From Paenibacillus sp. ACRRX (GTDB lineage: Bacteria > Bacillota > Bacilli > Paenibacillales > Paenibacillaceae), in contig NZ_JAKRNK010000002.1 in the NCBI RefSeq assembly GCF_022346885.1, forward strand, positions 434,001-498,000: DNA of 64,000 nt, in the 5' to 3' direction. The notes beneath the pieces are model-generated. The model made no database searches and was not told the DNA's origin. It saw only the letters and a program-made list of their open reading frames with translations. The translations under genes were made by a program, and so were the position numbers. Below are positions 7,755 through 14,907 of the stretch, one piece after another. Positions within the stretch are counted from its first letter, which is position 1, and each line of letters opens with the position of its first letter.

Positions 7755-7815
7755 ATTTCAATTTATGTAGTAACAAAGTCAACTCGAATACGATAGATGA
7801 CTAGTCCCGTTATTT

Positions 7816-7843
7816 ATTATAACGTCATTTCACTATAGAGCAA
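7816..7843 (-). promoter_or_regulatory. Candidate promoter for the FMN riboswitch transcript
   Basis: On the minus strand a perfect TATAAT (7821-7816) lies 16 bases after TTGCTC (7843-7838), about 55 bases before the aptamer. The rest of 7755-7997 shows nothing else. Confidence 0.5.
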
Positions 7844-7997
7844 TGATGATTTATGTAATTGACAATATTGGACTTATATGCAGATAACGAGATGTAATCC
7901 GCTGCATCAGTGTATTTACTTGTGAAAGGGTTACCAACGTTGAAAATCGAAAATATAAATATGCCTCAGTAATGACAGAAATGAGATTATCCGGGTG

Positions 7998-8036
7998 TAA
8001 AAAACGCCGGTGACCTTAAGCAGGTGGCCGGCGTTT
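7998..8036 (-). terminator. Terminator of the VOC-family gene
   Basis: A strong GC-rich stem, AAACGCCGGTGACC (8002-8015) with GGTGGCCGGCGTTT (8023-8036), followed on the minus strand by TTTTTTACACC. Confidence 0.9.
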
Positions 8037-8041
8037 CCATA

Positions 8042-8443
8042 TTAGCGTTTCGGCATTTTGCTCTCATCCATGTACAGCAGGTTCCAGCGGTGACCGTCCA
8101 GGTCGGCAAATCCTGCGCCGTACATCCAGCCGTCCATTTCACTTGGCTTGCCAAAGATGCTTCCTCCGGCAAACTCTACTTTTTGAATAAAGGCATCTAC
8201 TTCTTCTCTGCTTTCCGCACCAATCGAAAATATTACTTCTGCGCTGTGGGAAGTATCTGCGGTTTTTGAACCTGTAAATTTCTCAAACGCCGCATCCGGG
8301 AACAGCAGAATTGTTGTTTGACCTATAGCAAGCTTCGCTCTCTCGTTACCAACGCTCACCGCATGGAATCCAATCTCATTGAAAAAGGCAGTTGACCTCT
8401 CAACATCTTTGACCGGCAGGTTAATCCAAATCTCCTGTGACAC
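8042..8443 (-). CDS. VOC-family (glyoxalase/bleomycin-resistance fold) protein
   Basis: A 133-residue cytoplasmic protein with two beta-alpha-beta-beta-beta repeats: WINLPVKDVERSTAFFNEIGF at the start and a second repeat ending GYADLDGHRWNLLYMD-like (AGFADLDGHRWNLLYMD). Such proteins bind a metal with His/Glu ligands, and members act as glyoxalases, dioxygenases or drug-binding resistance proteins. Nothing here fixes the activity; this subgroup is usually annotated only as an extradiol-dioxygenase-like VOC protein. The start is GTG, supported by AGGAGG. Single gene with strong terminator. Confidence 0.85.
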   Translation of the reverse strand: MSQEIWINLPVKDVERSTAFFNEIGFHAVSVGNERAKLAIGQTTILLFPDAAFEKFTGSKTADTSHSAEVIFSIGAESREEVDAFIQKVEFAGGSIFGKPSEMDGWMYGAGFADLDGHRWNLLYMDESKMPKR

Positions 8444-8903
8444 GGGCTGTCGCCTCCTGGAATATATTTCAACAACTCTTACTATACTCTACTTCTGGCA
8501 GCAGAAGCGAATCTTATAAAAGAAACTGCAATGTATGGCATTCCTGTCCTGCATCCTGTGGTTTCCGTAGTGAACTTATTTACTTGTCTGCTCCAGCATT
8601 GTCTCGGTCAAGGGATCGATCTGGCCAAAGAATGGATTTCACAACAAAGTAGAAGTTCGTTTTGTAATACAGCGGAACAACATTGCCGTTCTAAACGACC
8701 GGAAGTCCTTGCCAGATTTTACTTTCGGCAAGGACTTTATCTGCTCTTCGAATGTTTTCGTATACGAAGTGTTACAGAAATAATCGCTCTACATAGGCTT
8801 TTTTATTTCCAAAAACATTCAGTTTATTTCAACTTCAAGATTCGCACAATAGAGTAAATAATACCTGCTGGAAAGACTTAAGCTTCCTGAAAAGGGGATA
8901 CAT
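8444..8903. other. Intergenic region with one hairpin; no gene recognised
   Basis: About 460 bp. An 11-bp perfect inverted repeat AAGTCCTTGCC (8703-8713) and GGCAAGGACTT (8727-8737) is present without a T-run on either strand. A 108-codon open frame (8531-8857, plus) overlaps it but lacks a ribosome site and resembles nothing I know, so I do not call it a gene. The right end must hold the promoter of the deacetylase pair. Confidence 0.45.
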
Positions 8904-9686
8904 ATGTTACGAATAGTTGTGAGTGTAATACTCTGCTTTTGCTTGTCCTTTTTAACAATAGAAGTTAACGCCTGGCCTACCCAAAAGAGCAGAGAAGATT
9001 ATGAGAAGCAGGGCCACATAATATGGGAGGCAAAGACGGATCAACGCGTTATGGCTTTAACTTTTGATGACGGGCCTGATCCGATTCAAACAACCGCCAT
9101 ATTAAATGTTTTAAAACAGTATGGTGTAAAAAGCACTTTCTTTGTGCTCGGTCGCAGAGTGAAGCAGCATCCCGAAGTCGTTAAAAAAATTATTGCCGAG
9201 GGGCATGAGATTGCTAATCACACGTTCTCTCATACCTATTTCAACGCCAGATCGACCGCTTCCTTTATCCGTCAAGAGATTGAACGGACCCAACTCGCTG
9301 TTTATGAGGTGACAGGAGCAAAGCCTACTTTGTTTCGACCACCAGGAGGTAATTACAACGATCGAATCATCAACACAGCTCACCTGCTGGGCTTAAAATC
9401 AGTGATGTGGTCATGGCATCAAGACACCAAGGATTGGACGCATCCCGGTGTCGGCAAAATATGTGATAAGGTGCTTAAAAACGCGCACAACGGAGATATT
9501 GTACTATTCCATGATTATGTGCCTGGAAAAACTCAGACCAAGCAAGCGCTTGAAACTATTTTGCCTGAATTACAAAAAAAAGGGTTCCAGCTTGTTACCG
9601 TTTCAGAGCTAATACGTATCAGCGGCAATCAGCAGAAGGTCATTCACCCGGATCAACGCTCCAAATCAAAGCAAGTTGTGAAATAA
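8904..9686 (+). CDS. Polysaccharide deacetylase (NodB domain), secreted
   Basis: A 260-residue protein with an N-terminal signal peptide (about 1-23, ending VNAWP) and a NodB homology domain. The motifs are LTFDDGPDP near residue 53, which gives the catalytic base and metal-binding Asp, HTFSHT near 106, and RPPGGNY near 148, followed by WSWHQDTKDW and VLFHDY. It removes acetyl groups from peptidoglycan or chitin-like sugars outside the membrane; it is closest in shape to Bacillus peptidoglycan deacetylases of the YheN/PdaC type. It is followed after 18 bases by a PdaA-type gene with its own GGAGGAG, so the two form an operon. Confidence 0.9.
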   Translation: MLRIVVSVILCFCLSFLTIEVNAWPTQKSREDYEKQGHIIWEAKTDQRVMALTFDDGPDPIQTTAILNVLKQYGVKSTFFVLGRRVKQHPEVVKKIIAEGHEIANHTFSHTYFNARSTASFIRQEIERTQLAVYEVTGAKPTLFRPPGGNYNDRIINTAHLLGLKSVMWSWHQDTKDWTHPGVGKICDKVLKNAHNGDIVLFHDYVPGKTQTKQALETILPELQKKGFQLVTVSELIRISGNQQKVIHPDQRSKSKQVVK

Positions 9687-9704
9687 CAAAATTGGAGGAG
9701 TCAC

Positions 9705-10496
9705 ATGCTAAAACCATATCTAGCTTCGATGGTAATCGTGGTACTTATGTTGGCCTCAACGGCAGCATGGTGTACTAACGTTCATGCACATCAAGGCCCA
9801 GCCTATCACTTTGGTTTCAAAAAAAGCCAAAACGGAAGTATGCCATCAATTAACGAGGAAGGATTCAAGCCCATCGTCGACAAATATGGAGCCGTATTTC
9901 TAGGAGATACAAACCGCAAAGTATTATATTTAACCTTCGACAACGGCTATGAAAATGGATTTACTGGTAGTATCCTGGATACACTAAAGGTTAAAAAAGT
10001 GCCAGCTGCATTTTTTGTAACAGGCCATTATGTAAAGACGCAGCCCGATCTACTGAAACGGATGTATGCTGAGGGTCACATTATCGGCAATCACTCTTGG
10101 AGTCACCCTGATATGACTCAAGTGACCTCCCTACGCTTGCGAGAAGAATTAGACAAAGTGCAGACAGCAGTGTCCCAAGTAACCGGCCAACAAGAGATGC
10201 GGTATCTTCGTCCGCCACGTGGCATCTTTAACGAGCAAACGTTGGATGCGAGCCGACAATTAGGGTATGTGAATGTGTTTTGGTCCATCGCTTATAAAGA
10301 CTGGGATGTAAATCAGCAGCGAGGGGCGCAATACGCATATGATAATGTCATTAAACAATTGCATCCTGGGGCTGTCATTCTTTTGCATGCTATCTCAAAA
10401 GACAATGATGGCGCCTTAGGCCGCATTATAGACGAGGCGAATAGACAAGGCTATCAATTTGTTAGCTTGGATGAGCTAATTGCTGGCAAGCGCTGA
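9705..10496 (+). CDS. pdaA: PdaA-like peptidoglycan N-acetylmuramic acid deacetylase
   Basis: 263 residues, the same size I recall for B. subtilis PdaA, which deacetylates muramic acid so that muramic-delta-lactam forms in the spore cortex. A signal peptide occupies about 1-28. The NodB motifs are the PdaA version: LTFDNGYENG (Asp-Asn rather than Asp-Asp), FFVTGHYVKTQP, NHSWSHPDM, YLRPPRGIFNE and VFWSIAYKDWDV, ending VILLHAISKDND. The GAYKDW/PPRG combination is distinctive for this subfamily. Its presence argues that the organism makes endospores. It is the second gene of the deacetylase pair. Confidence 0.9.
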   Translation: MLKPYLASMVIVVLMLASTAAWCTNVHAHQGPAYHFGFKKSQNGSMPSINEEGFKPIVDKYGAVFLGDTNRKVLYLTFDNGYENGFTGSILDTLKVKKVPAAFFVTGHYVKTQPDLLKRMYAEGHIIGNHSWSHPDMTQVTSLRLREELDKVQTAVSQVTGQQEMRYLRPPRGIFNEQTLDASRQLGYVNVFWSIAYKDWDVNQQRGAQYAYDNVIKQLHPGAVILLHAISKDNDGALGRIIDEANRQGYQFVSLDELIAGKR

Positions 10497-10526
10497 TTTT
10501 TGTAAATCGTGTATGCTGAGAAAAGT

Positions 10527-10558
10527 GAACACCCTTGGTCTTTCAGCCAAGGGTGTTC
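10527..10558. terminator. Hairpin at the convergent ends of pdaA and the nitronate monooxygenase gene
   Basis: Perfect 12-bp arms GAACACCCTTGG (10527-10538) and CCAAGGGTGTTC (10547-10558) with an 8-base loop. The right arm encodes the last residues (NTLG) of the minus-strand gene, so the terminator overlaps its coding end. The minus-strand exit has CTTTTC; T-runs are modest. Confidence 0.7.
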
Positions 10559-11508
10559 CATCTCTCCGTAAAGCCAGCAGATTGTCTGAACTCTTGCTTT
10601 AGTTGATTCACAAGCTCACTAAGTGGTAGCACCCTATCTACGTCTCCTACTCCCTGCCCAGCCGACCATATATCTTTCCACGCCTTCGCCTTCGTATCCA
10701 GATTCACCATACCAGCATGACGATGCGGATCAGAGAGGCTTAGGCTTATTCCAGCGTTCTCTAAACTGCTCTTTAAGTAATTAGCCTTTACCCCACTTAC
10801 AGCATCTGTATAAATAATATCGTCTAAAGTTGACTCGATCAGCATCTGCCGATAAGCATCATTCGCTCCGCTCTCGACTGTTGCGATAAAGCGCGTCCCC
10901 ATATAGACCGCGTCCGCTCCGATTGCTATGGAAGCACGAATATGCTGACCATTGGAGATGCAGCCTGCCAGTATTGTTATGCCCTTCCACCAGCGCTTTA
11001 CCTCTGCCACAAAAGCATAGGGATGGATGGTTCCACCATGACCACCAGCTCCATTGCATACCAAGATAAGACCATCAACGCCGCAATCGGCTGCCTTTCT
11101 CGCATGTGTAATCGTACTCACATCAGATAGTACAATTCCTCCATAATCATGTACGAATTCAACAACCGATGCAGGATTGCCAAGTGAAGTAATGACGATT
11201 GGCGGCTGGTGTTTACGAATCAGCGTAGTGTCCTCCATCCATCGTTTATTACTGCGATGAACAATCAAGTTAACCCCCCACGGGCCAATCTTCTGTTCTG
11301 GATGGGAGTCGCGGAACGCTGTTAATTCCTGTGCAATGGATGTCATCCATTGATCGAGTTGTACGGTCGTACGAGCATTTAAGAGGGGAAAGGTTCCAAC
11401 TAGGCCTGCTAGACAGCTTTCAATAACCATACGGGGATTGGAAACGAGAAACATCGGGGCAACAATGACCGGCAGCGATAAATCGCTTAACCACCGTGAG
11501 GAAATCAT
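10543..11508 (-). CDS. Nitronate monooxygenase (2-nitropropane dioxygenase family)
   Basis: A 321-residue flavoprotein with the TIM-barrel of the NMO family. Diagnostic segments are LPVIVAPMFLVSNP at the start, a middle VIVTSLGNPASVV, then GLILVCNGAGGHGGT, ILAGCISNGQHIRA and ADAVYMGTRFIATVES, which form the FMN phosphate site. The enzyme oxidises alkyl nitronates such as propionate-3-nitronate with O2 using FMN, protecting the cell from this metabolic poison. The ATG follows GAGGTG. The gene stands alone. Confidence 0.88.
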   Translation of the reverse strand: MISSRWLSDLSLPVIVAPMFLVSNPRMVIESCLAGLVGTFPLLNARTTVQLDQWMTSIAQELTAFRDSHPEQKIGPWGVNLIVHRSNKRWMEDTTLIRKHQPPIVITSLGNPASVVEFVHDYGGIVLSDVSTITHARKAADCGVDGLILVCNGAGGHGGTIHPYAFVAEVKRWWKGITILAGCISNGQHIRASIAIGADAVYMGTRFIATVESGANDAYRQMLIESTLDDIIYTDAVSGVKANYLKSSLENAGISLSLSDPHRHAGMVNLDTKAKAWKDIWSAGQGVGDVDRVLPLSELVNQLKQEFRQSAGFTERWNTLG

Positions 11509-11720
11509 CTAATTGCTCACCTCTTTTTCATTGAGAAAGCATTTTATATTTAGTTTATTAGTTCACGGCGTCCATAATGACTGCCAACACGCTTTCTAAT
11601 GATTCTATTCCAGTGCGTAAGCTAATGTTATATTATGGTAAAGTCATTGTTTCTCTCTACTTGTTCTTATATGCTCTAGTAGCAGGAAGAATCATACTAA
11701 TTAGTTGTGGAGGGACTTCA

Positions 11721-11975
11721 ATGCACAAAGGATTAAGGTCTGCCGTTTTATGTGCCGCAGTAGTTGTTTCCATGTGGGGTTCGACTTCAGCTGCTTCTGC
11801 TCATCCTCTAGTGAACCTTCACAGTTATACCAGCTTTAACACTTATCTGGATGCACTAACAAAGCAATACTGGACTGATGGCAGCAATGCGCATGACCAA
11901 TGGGAGCTTGACGAACAGAATGCACAATATGAGGCCGACATCGCTGCTGCAAAAATTTATTTTGGCATCGAATAA
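11721..11975 (+). CDS. Small secreted protein of unknown function
   Basis: An 84-residue protein with a clear signal peptide (KGLRSAVLCAAVVVSMWG, cleaved near SAASA-HP). The mature part is short, hydrophilic and rich in Asp, Gln and aromatic residues (WTDGSNAHDQWELDE, IYFGIE at the end). The open frame extends to 11577, but GGAGGG six bases before the ATG at 11721 decides the start. No family recognised. It lies between the nitronate monooxygenase and an MFS gene, on the opposite strand to both, with its own terminator-like hairpin. Confidence 0.65.
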   Translation: MHKGLRSAVLCAAVVVSMWGSTSAASAHPLVNLHSYTSFNTYLDALTKQYWTDGSNAHDQWELDEQNAQYEADIAAAKIYFGIE

Positions 11976-12011
11976 ATTATTTGTAATCCTATAAATAAAA
12001 TGCGTTAGCTT

Positions 12012-12037
12012 GAAGCTCCTAGCTCTTTAGGAGCTTC
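12012..12037 (+). terminator. Hairpin after the small secreted protein gene
   Basis: GAAGCTCCT (12012-12020) and AGGAGCTTC (12029-12037) pair perfectly around an 8-base loop; the following CTCTGTATTT is only moderately T-rich. Confidence 0.6.
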
Positions 12038-12056
12038 CTCTGTATTTCTACGGCGG

Positions 12057-12093
12057 CACAAAAATAAGCACCGCTACATTTTAGCAGGTGCTT
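12057..12093 (-). terminator. Terminator overlapping the end of the MFS gene
   Basis: AAGCACCGCT (12066-12075) pairs with AGCAGGTGCTT (12083-12093) with one bulge; the minus-strand exit is ATTTTTGT. The stem covers the stop codon of the MFS gene. Confidence 0.7.
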
Positions 12094-13285
12094 TTCTAAC
12101 CTTTACTGCCGTTAATGCTAATACGGCCGCTACGGCTCCAGTAATCGCAAGTGTCAGGAACAAGCTCTTATTCGAACCATTCATGAGCAGTGAAGCAGCC
12201 ATAGGTCCTGCTGCCACCCCTACGAAGCGCATACTGCTGTATAAAGAACTAATCGTACCTCGCTGTTCCTTCTCAATTCCCTCTGTTATAAAAGAGTCTA
12301 AACACGGCAAAGACGCGCCTAACCCCAATCCTGCAGCGCTGAGGCAAGTCATTATTCCAACCACTGACTGAAACAACAGACAAAGGATAACTGCGATGGT
12401 GGACACTGTGAATCCGATACAGACGATCCATTTCATTGCATACTTGTTTTCGCCTATCGACTTGCCTGCAATGTATGAAGCCACACTCAAGACGGCTAAT
12501 GGAATCGCGATAATGCAGCCTTTTACAATACCTTTGTAGCCATGGGCTTCTTCTAATGTCTCAGACAAATAAAATAGCGAGCCAAATAACATAAACATGC
12601 CTATGCCGCCGATAACAAACAGTGCCATTAACCATCTGAAATTATCTTTAATCAATTGGATTGTGGTACGCAAAAAGTCTCGCACAGGGACGGATTTATG
12701 CTCGGTTGCAGCAGTCGGTTTTTTGACTAGAAACAGCACCAACAATATGGAAATAAAGCATAATACTGGCACAGCCCAAAAAGGTAAATACCAGACAATG
12801 GCAACCAAAGCCGAGCCCAAAATAGGGCTTAAAACTTTCCCGATTGTGTTGGAGGTTTCAATCAAGCCAAGACCACTGCTTACATCTTTTTCATTTTTGA
12901 ACATGTCCCCGACTAACGGAAGCACAATCGGCATCGCCCCCGCTGCTCCAATCCCTTGCAGCACCCTGCCGATTAAAATAATGGAATAGGACTTATCCAT
13001 CCAAACTGCTGCAGCGCCGCATATACCACCACCTATACCCGCAATAGCAAGACTCGGAATAATAACCGCTTTACGCCCAATGCGGTCTGATAAATATCCT
13101 GCGATTGGTATTAAAATAATGGCCATGACGGAGTAAGCGGTAATGAGCAGGCTTGTTTGAAAAGAACTGACTTTAAGCTGTCTCCTTATCTCCGGTAAGA
13201 CGGGAATCAACATGGAATTGCCTAACGTCATAATTAAGGGAATAGATGAAAGCGCTAATAAATCAGATCGCTTGTCAGCTTGCAA
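12074..13285 (-). CDS. MFS drug/metabolite exporter (YmfD/TetA(L)-like)
   Basis: A 403-residue major facilitator with about 12 hydrophobic segments. Motif A is present as GYLSDRIGRKAVII near residue 63, and the helix-5 exporter motif region as GRVLQGIGAAGAMPIVLPLVGD. The opening SIPLIMTLGNSMLIPVLPEI strongly recalls Bacillus exporters such as YmfD. An in-frame ATG exists at 13315 but lacks a ribosome site; GGAGGTG precedes a TTG at 13285, which I take as the start. It probably exports a small toxic or signalling molecule by proton antiport; the substrate is not predictable. No regulator lies next to it. Confidence 0.85.
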   Translation of the reverse strand: MQADKRSDLLALSSIPLIMTLGNSMLIPVLPEIRRQLKVSSFQTSLLITAYSVMAIILIPIAGYLSDRIGRKAVIIPSLAIAGIGGGICGAAAVWMDKSYSIILIGRVLQGIGAAGAMPIVLPLVGDMFKNEKDVSSGLGLIETSNTIGKVLSPILGSALVAIVWYLPFWAVPVLCFISILLVLFLVKKPTAATEHKSVPVRDFLRTTIQLIKDNFRWLMALFVIGGIGMFMLFGSLFYLSETLEEAHGYKGIVKGCIIAIPLAVLSVASYIAGKSIGENKYAMKWIVCIGFTVSTIAVILCLLFQSVVGIMTCLSAAGLGLGASLPCLDSFITEGIEKEQRGTISSLYSSMRFVGVAAGPMAASLLMNGSNKSLFLTLAITGAVAAVLALTAVKVRKAPAKM

Positions 13286-13400
13286 AATCGGCACACCTCC
13301 GCACAAATAACCCATTTACGGACCTTAAACAGCTTCCTAAAATGATAATCTGCACGTCAATGACCTTATTTATGCCTGTACATTTATGTACCCCGTTACT

Positions 13401-13874
13401 TTATAGTGGATTCACTTGAACGCATGCTTGTTTACCGCTTAATTGAATACCCGATTGCTTGTTGCCGGCATGTGCCAAGTCCACCAGCATTCGCTGCAGC
13501 AGCGCTTTGGCCTGCTCCCCTTCCTTACCGGTTATTTTGACAACCAATTGTACCGAATCTCCAGACTTTAACAATCTTTCTGCCTGATTAAGCTTGGTTT
13601 CATAATCGTGATCTTCAATTCTTGCCGTTAGTCTAATTTCTTTTACTTTAGAATTCTGTTCCCGTTTGCGGGACTGCTGTGCTTCTTCTTTCACCGCACC
13701 TGATCGAACTAACCTGCAAGGTGGTGGACTGCTCATTAATGAGGTGCACACTAAATCGACTTTGTGCTCCTTTGCCAAGACCAGTGCCGCTTTTGTGGAC
13801 ATAATACCCAAGTCTTCACCACTGATACCCGTCACATGAACTTCTGCGGCTTTTATTTTTTCATTCTTTATCAT
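13401..13874 (-). CDS. Divergent paralogue of translation initiation factor IF-3
   Basis: A 157-residue protein, slightly shorter than typical IF-3 (about 170). The N-domain is present (NEKIKAAEVHVTG, STKAALVLAKEHKVDLV, then PPPCRLV in place of PPVCRIMDYGK). After a Lys/Arg/Gln-rich linker, the C-domain starts VKEIRLTARIEDHDYETKLNQA, matching the IF-3 signature KEIRL.P.I..HD...K, and ends QLSGKQACVQVNPL. The usual FRGRE loop and its arginines are replaced by ITGKEGEQ, so ribosome binding may differ. The ATG at 13874 follows AAGGGG. It is divergent from the small gene at 13938. A role in translation under special conditions is a guess. Confidence 0.8.
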   Translation of the reverse strand: MIKNEKIKAAEVHVTGISGEDLGIMSTKAALVLAKEHKVDLVCTSLMSSPPPCRLVRSGAVKEEAQQSRKREQNSKVKEIRLTARIEDHDYETKLNQAERLLKSGDSVQLVVKITGKEGEQAKALLQRMLVDLAHAGNKQSGIQLSGKQACVQVNPL

Positions 13875-13937
13875 TGTGATAACCCCTTTAGCTTCGCTAT
13901 AATGAACCCATATTAACGTGATTAAGGAGATTAAGCA

Positions 13938-14246
13938 ATGAACTCTAAAGAAATGGAAGAACAAATGATTCAAAGTTATCAGCAGGATGAAAACATGATG
14001 ATTCTTGTATTTGCGCAATGGTGCGTTAACCATAAGCTGGACCCGGAACAATTGTACCAGCGTGCATATCCCCAACAGACTGCTAATCACGCACTGCAAC
14101 AAGCAATAGAATTGACCGTTCCAGCAGATGAAGCTGGTGAGATACCAGATCACACGCTGCTTGCTGTCCTTTCCTTATTTGGAAACGAGGATTTGGCTTA
14201 CATCGTGACAGAAGAGATTCAAAAGAGACCTCCTACGAAAAAATAA
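13938..14246 (+). CDS. Conserved-looking small acidic protein, unknown
   Basis: A 102-residue soluble, mainly helical protein with a very good ribosome site (AAGGAG spaced eight bases). It carries no signal peptide and no membrane segment. It contains LVFAQWCVNHKLDP and a leucine-rich centre, and ends in a basic KRPPTKK tail. I do not recognise a family. It shares a 63-bp divergent control region with the IF-3 paralogue, so the two may be co-regulated, and it is closed by a clear bidirectional hairpin. Confidence 0.65.
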   Translation: MNSKEMEEQMIQSYQQDENMMILVFAQWCVNHKLDPEQLYQRAYPQQTANHALQQAIELTVPADEAGEIPDHTLLAVLSLFGNEDLAYIVTEEIQKRPPTKK

Positions 14247-14259
14247 GCTTAACGAAATA

Positions 14260-14292
14260 CAACCGACTGCCCTAATTGAGAGCAGTCGGTTG
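14260..14292. terminator. Bidirectional terminator
   Basis: CAACCGACTGC (14260-14270) and GCAGTCGGTTG (14282-14292) pair perfectly. The exits are TATTAATT (plus) and TATTTCGTT (minus), serving the small gene and the dedA-like gene. Confidence 0.75.
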
Positions 14293-14299
14293 TATTAAT

Positions 14300-14899
14300 T
14301 CAGACAAGCTTTACTTTTCGTTTTACATAATGATAAACAACAAAACAAACTAGAAGTACTGCGATTACTATCGCTACAGGCATCAAGTAGGCTTTTGCGA
14401 GTGGAGCAACGTCCTTCCATTTTGGCCCCAGACGATAACCCAGATACACATATAAGCTGGTAATCGGCAGCATGGCAGCGTAAGTGTATGCAATAAATTT
14501 AACAAGACTCATGTTAGCCATACCGCATGGCAATGATATGGCAGTTCTTACGCCCGGAATAAATCGCCCAAAAAATGCAACTCCCGCGCCATATTTAGCA
14601 AAGAAACGTTCCGAAGCTACTATTTCCCGTTCGCGAATCAAGAAATACTTTCCATACTTCAAAATTAAAGGTCGCCCACCATATTTGCCAAGTGCATATA
14701 AGGTGAGAGGTCCTGTAACGCCTCCTATCGAACCCGCTAATATGGCAAGCCACAAGTTCATATCACCTTGAAACACCCAATAGCCTACTAAAGGCAGCAC
14801 GATTTCCGCAGGGATAAATTCAAAGGTTAGCGCCATAATAATACCAGCATAAGATAATTGTTTAAACTGATGCACGATGTCAATAATAAACTGTTCCAT
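14300..14899 (-). CDS. DedA-family membrane protein
   Basis: A 199-residue protein of the DedA/VTT superfamily. The first helix region has MALTFEFIPAEIVLPLVGYW, with the conserved E-x-x-P, then GSIGGVTGPLTLYALGKYGG, and the signature FFGRFIPGVRTAISLPCGMANM near residue 110. DedA proteins move lipid carriers or phospholipids across the cytoplasmic membrane (some are undecaprenyl-phosphate flippases). The ATG follows GAGGTGAGGA, which overlaps the secDF stop; the start is eight bases past that stop, so it is the second gene of that operon. Confidence 0.9.
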   Translation of the reverse strand: MEQFIIDIVHQFKQLSYAGIIMALTFEFIPAEIVLPLVGYWVFQGDMNLWLAILAGSIGGVTGPLTLYALGKYGGRPLILKYGKYFLIREREIVASERFFAKYGAGVAFFGRFIPGVRTAISLPCGMANMSLVKFIAYTYAAMLPITSLYVYLGYRLGPKWKDVAPLAKAYLMPVAIVIAVLLVCFVVYHYVKRKVKLV

Positions 14900-14907
14900 T
14901 CCTCACC

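Noticed and set aside
8531-8857. 108-codon plus-strand frame
   Set aside because: No ribosome site and no family resemblance; it overlaps a hairpin. Kept only as a note on the intergenic region.
10527-10558. Hairpin as an independent regulatory RNA
   Set aside because: It overlaps the coding end of the nitronate monooxygenase gene at a convergent junction, so a terminator explains it.
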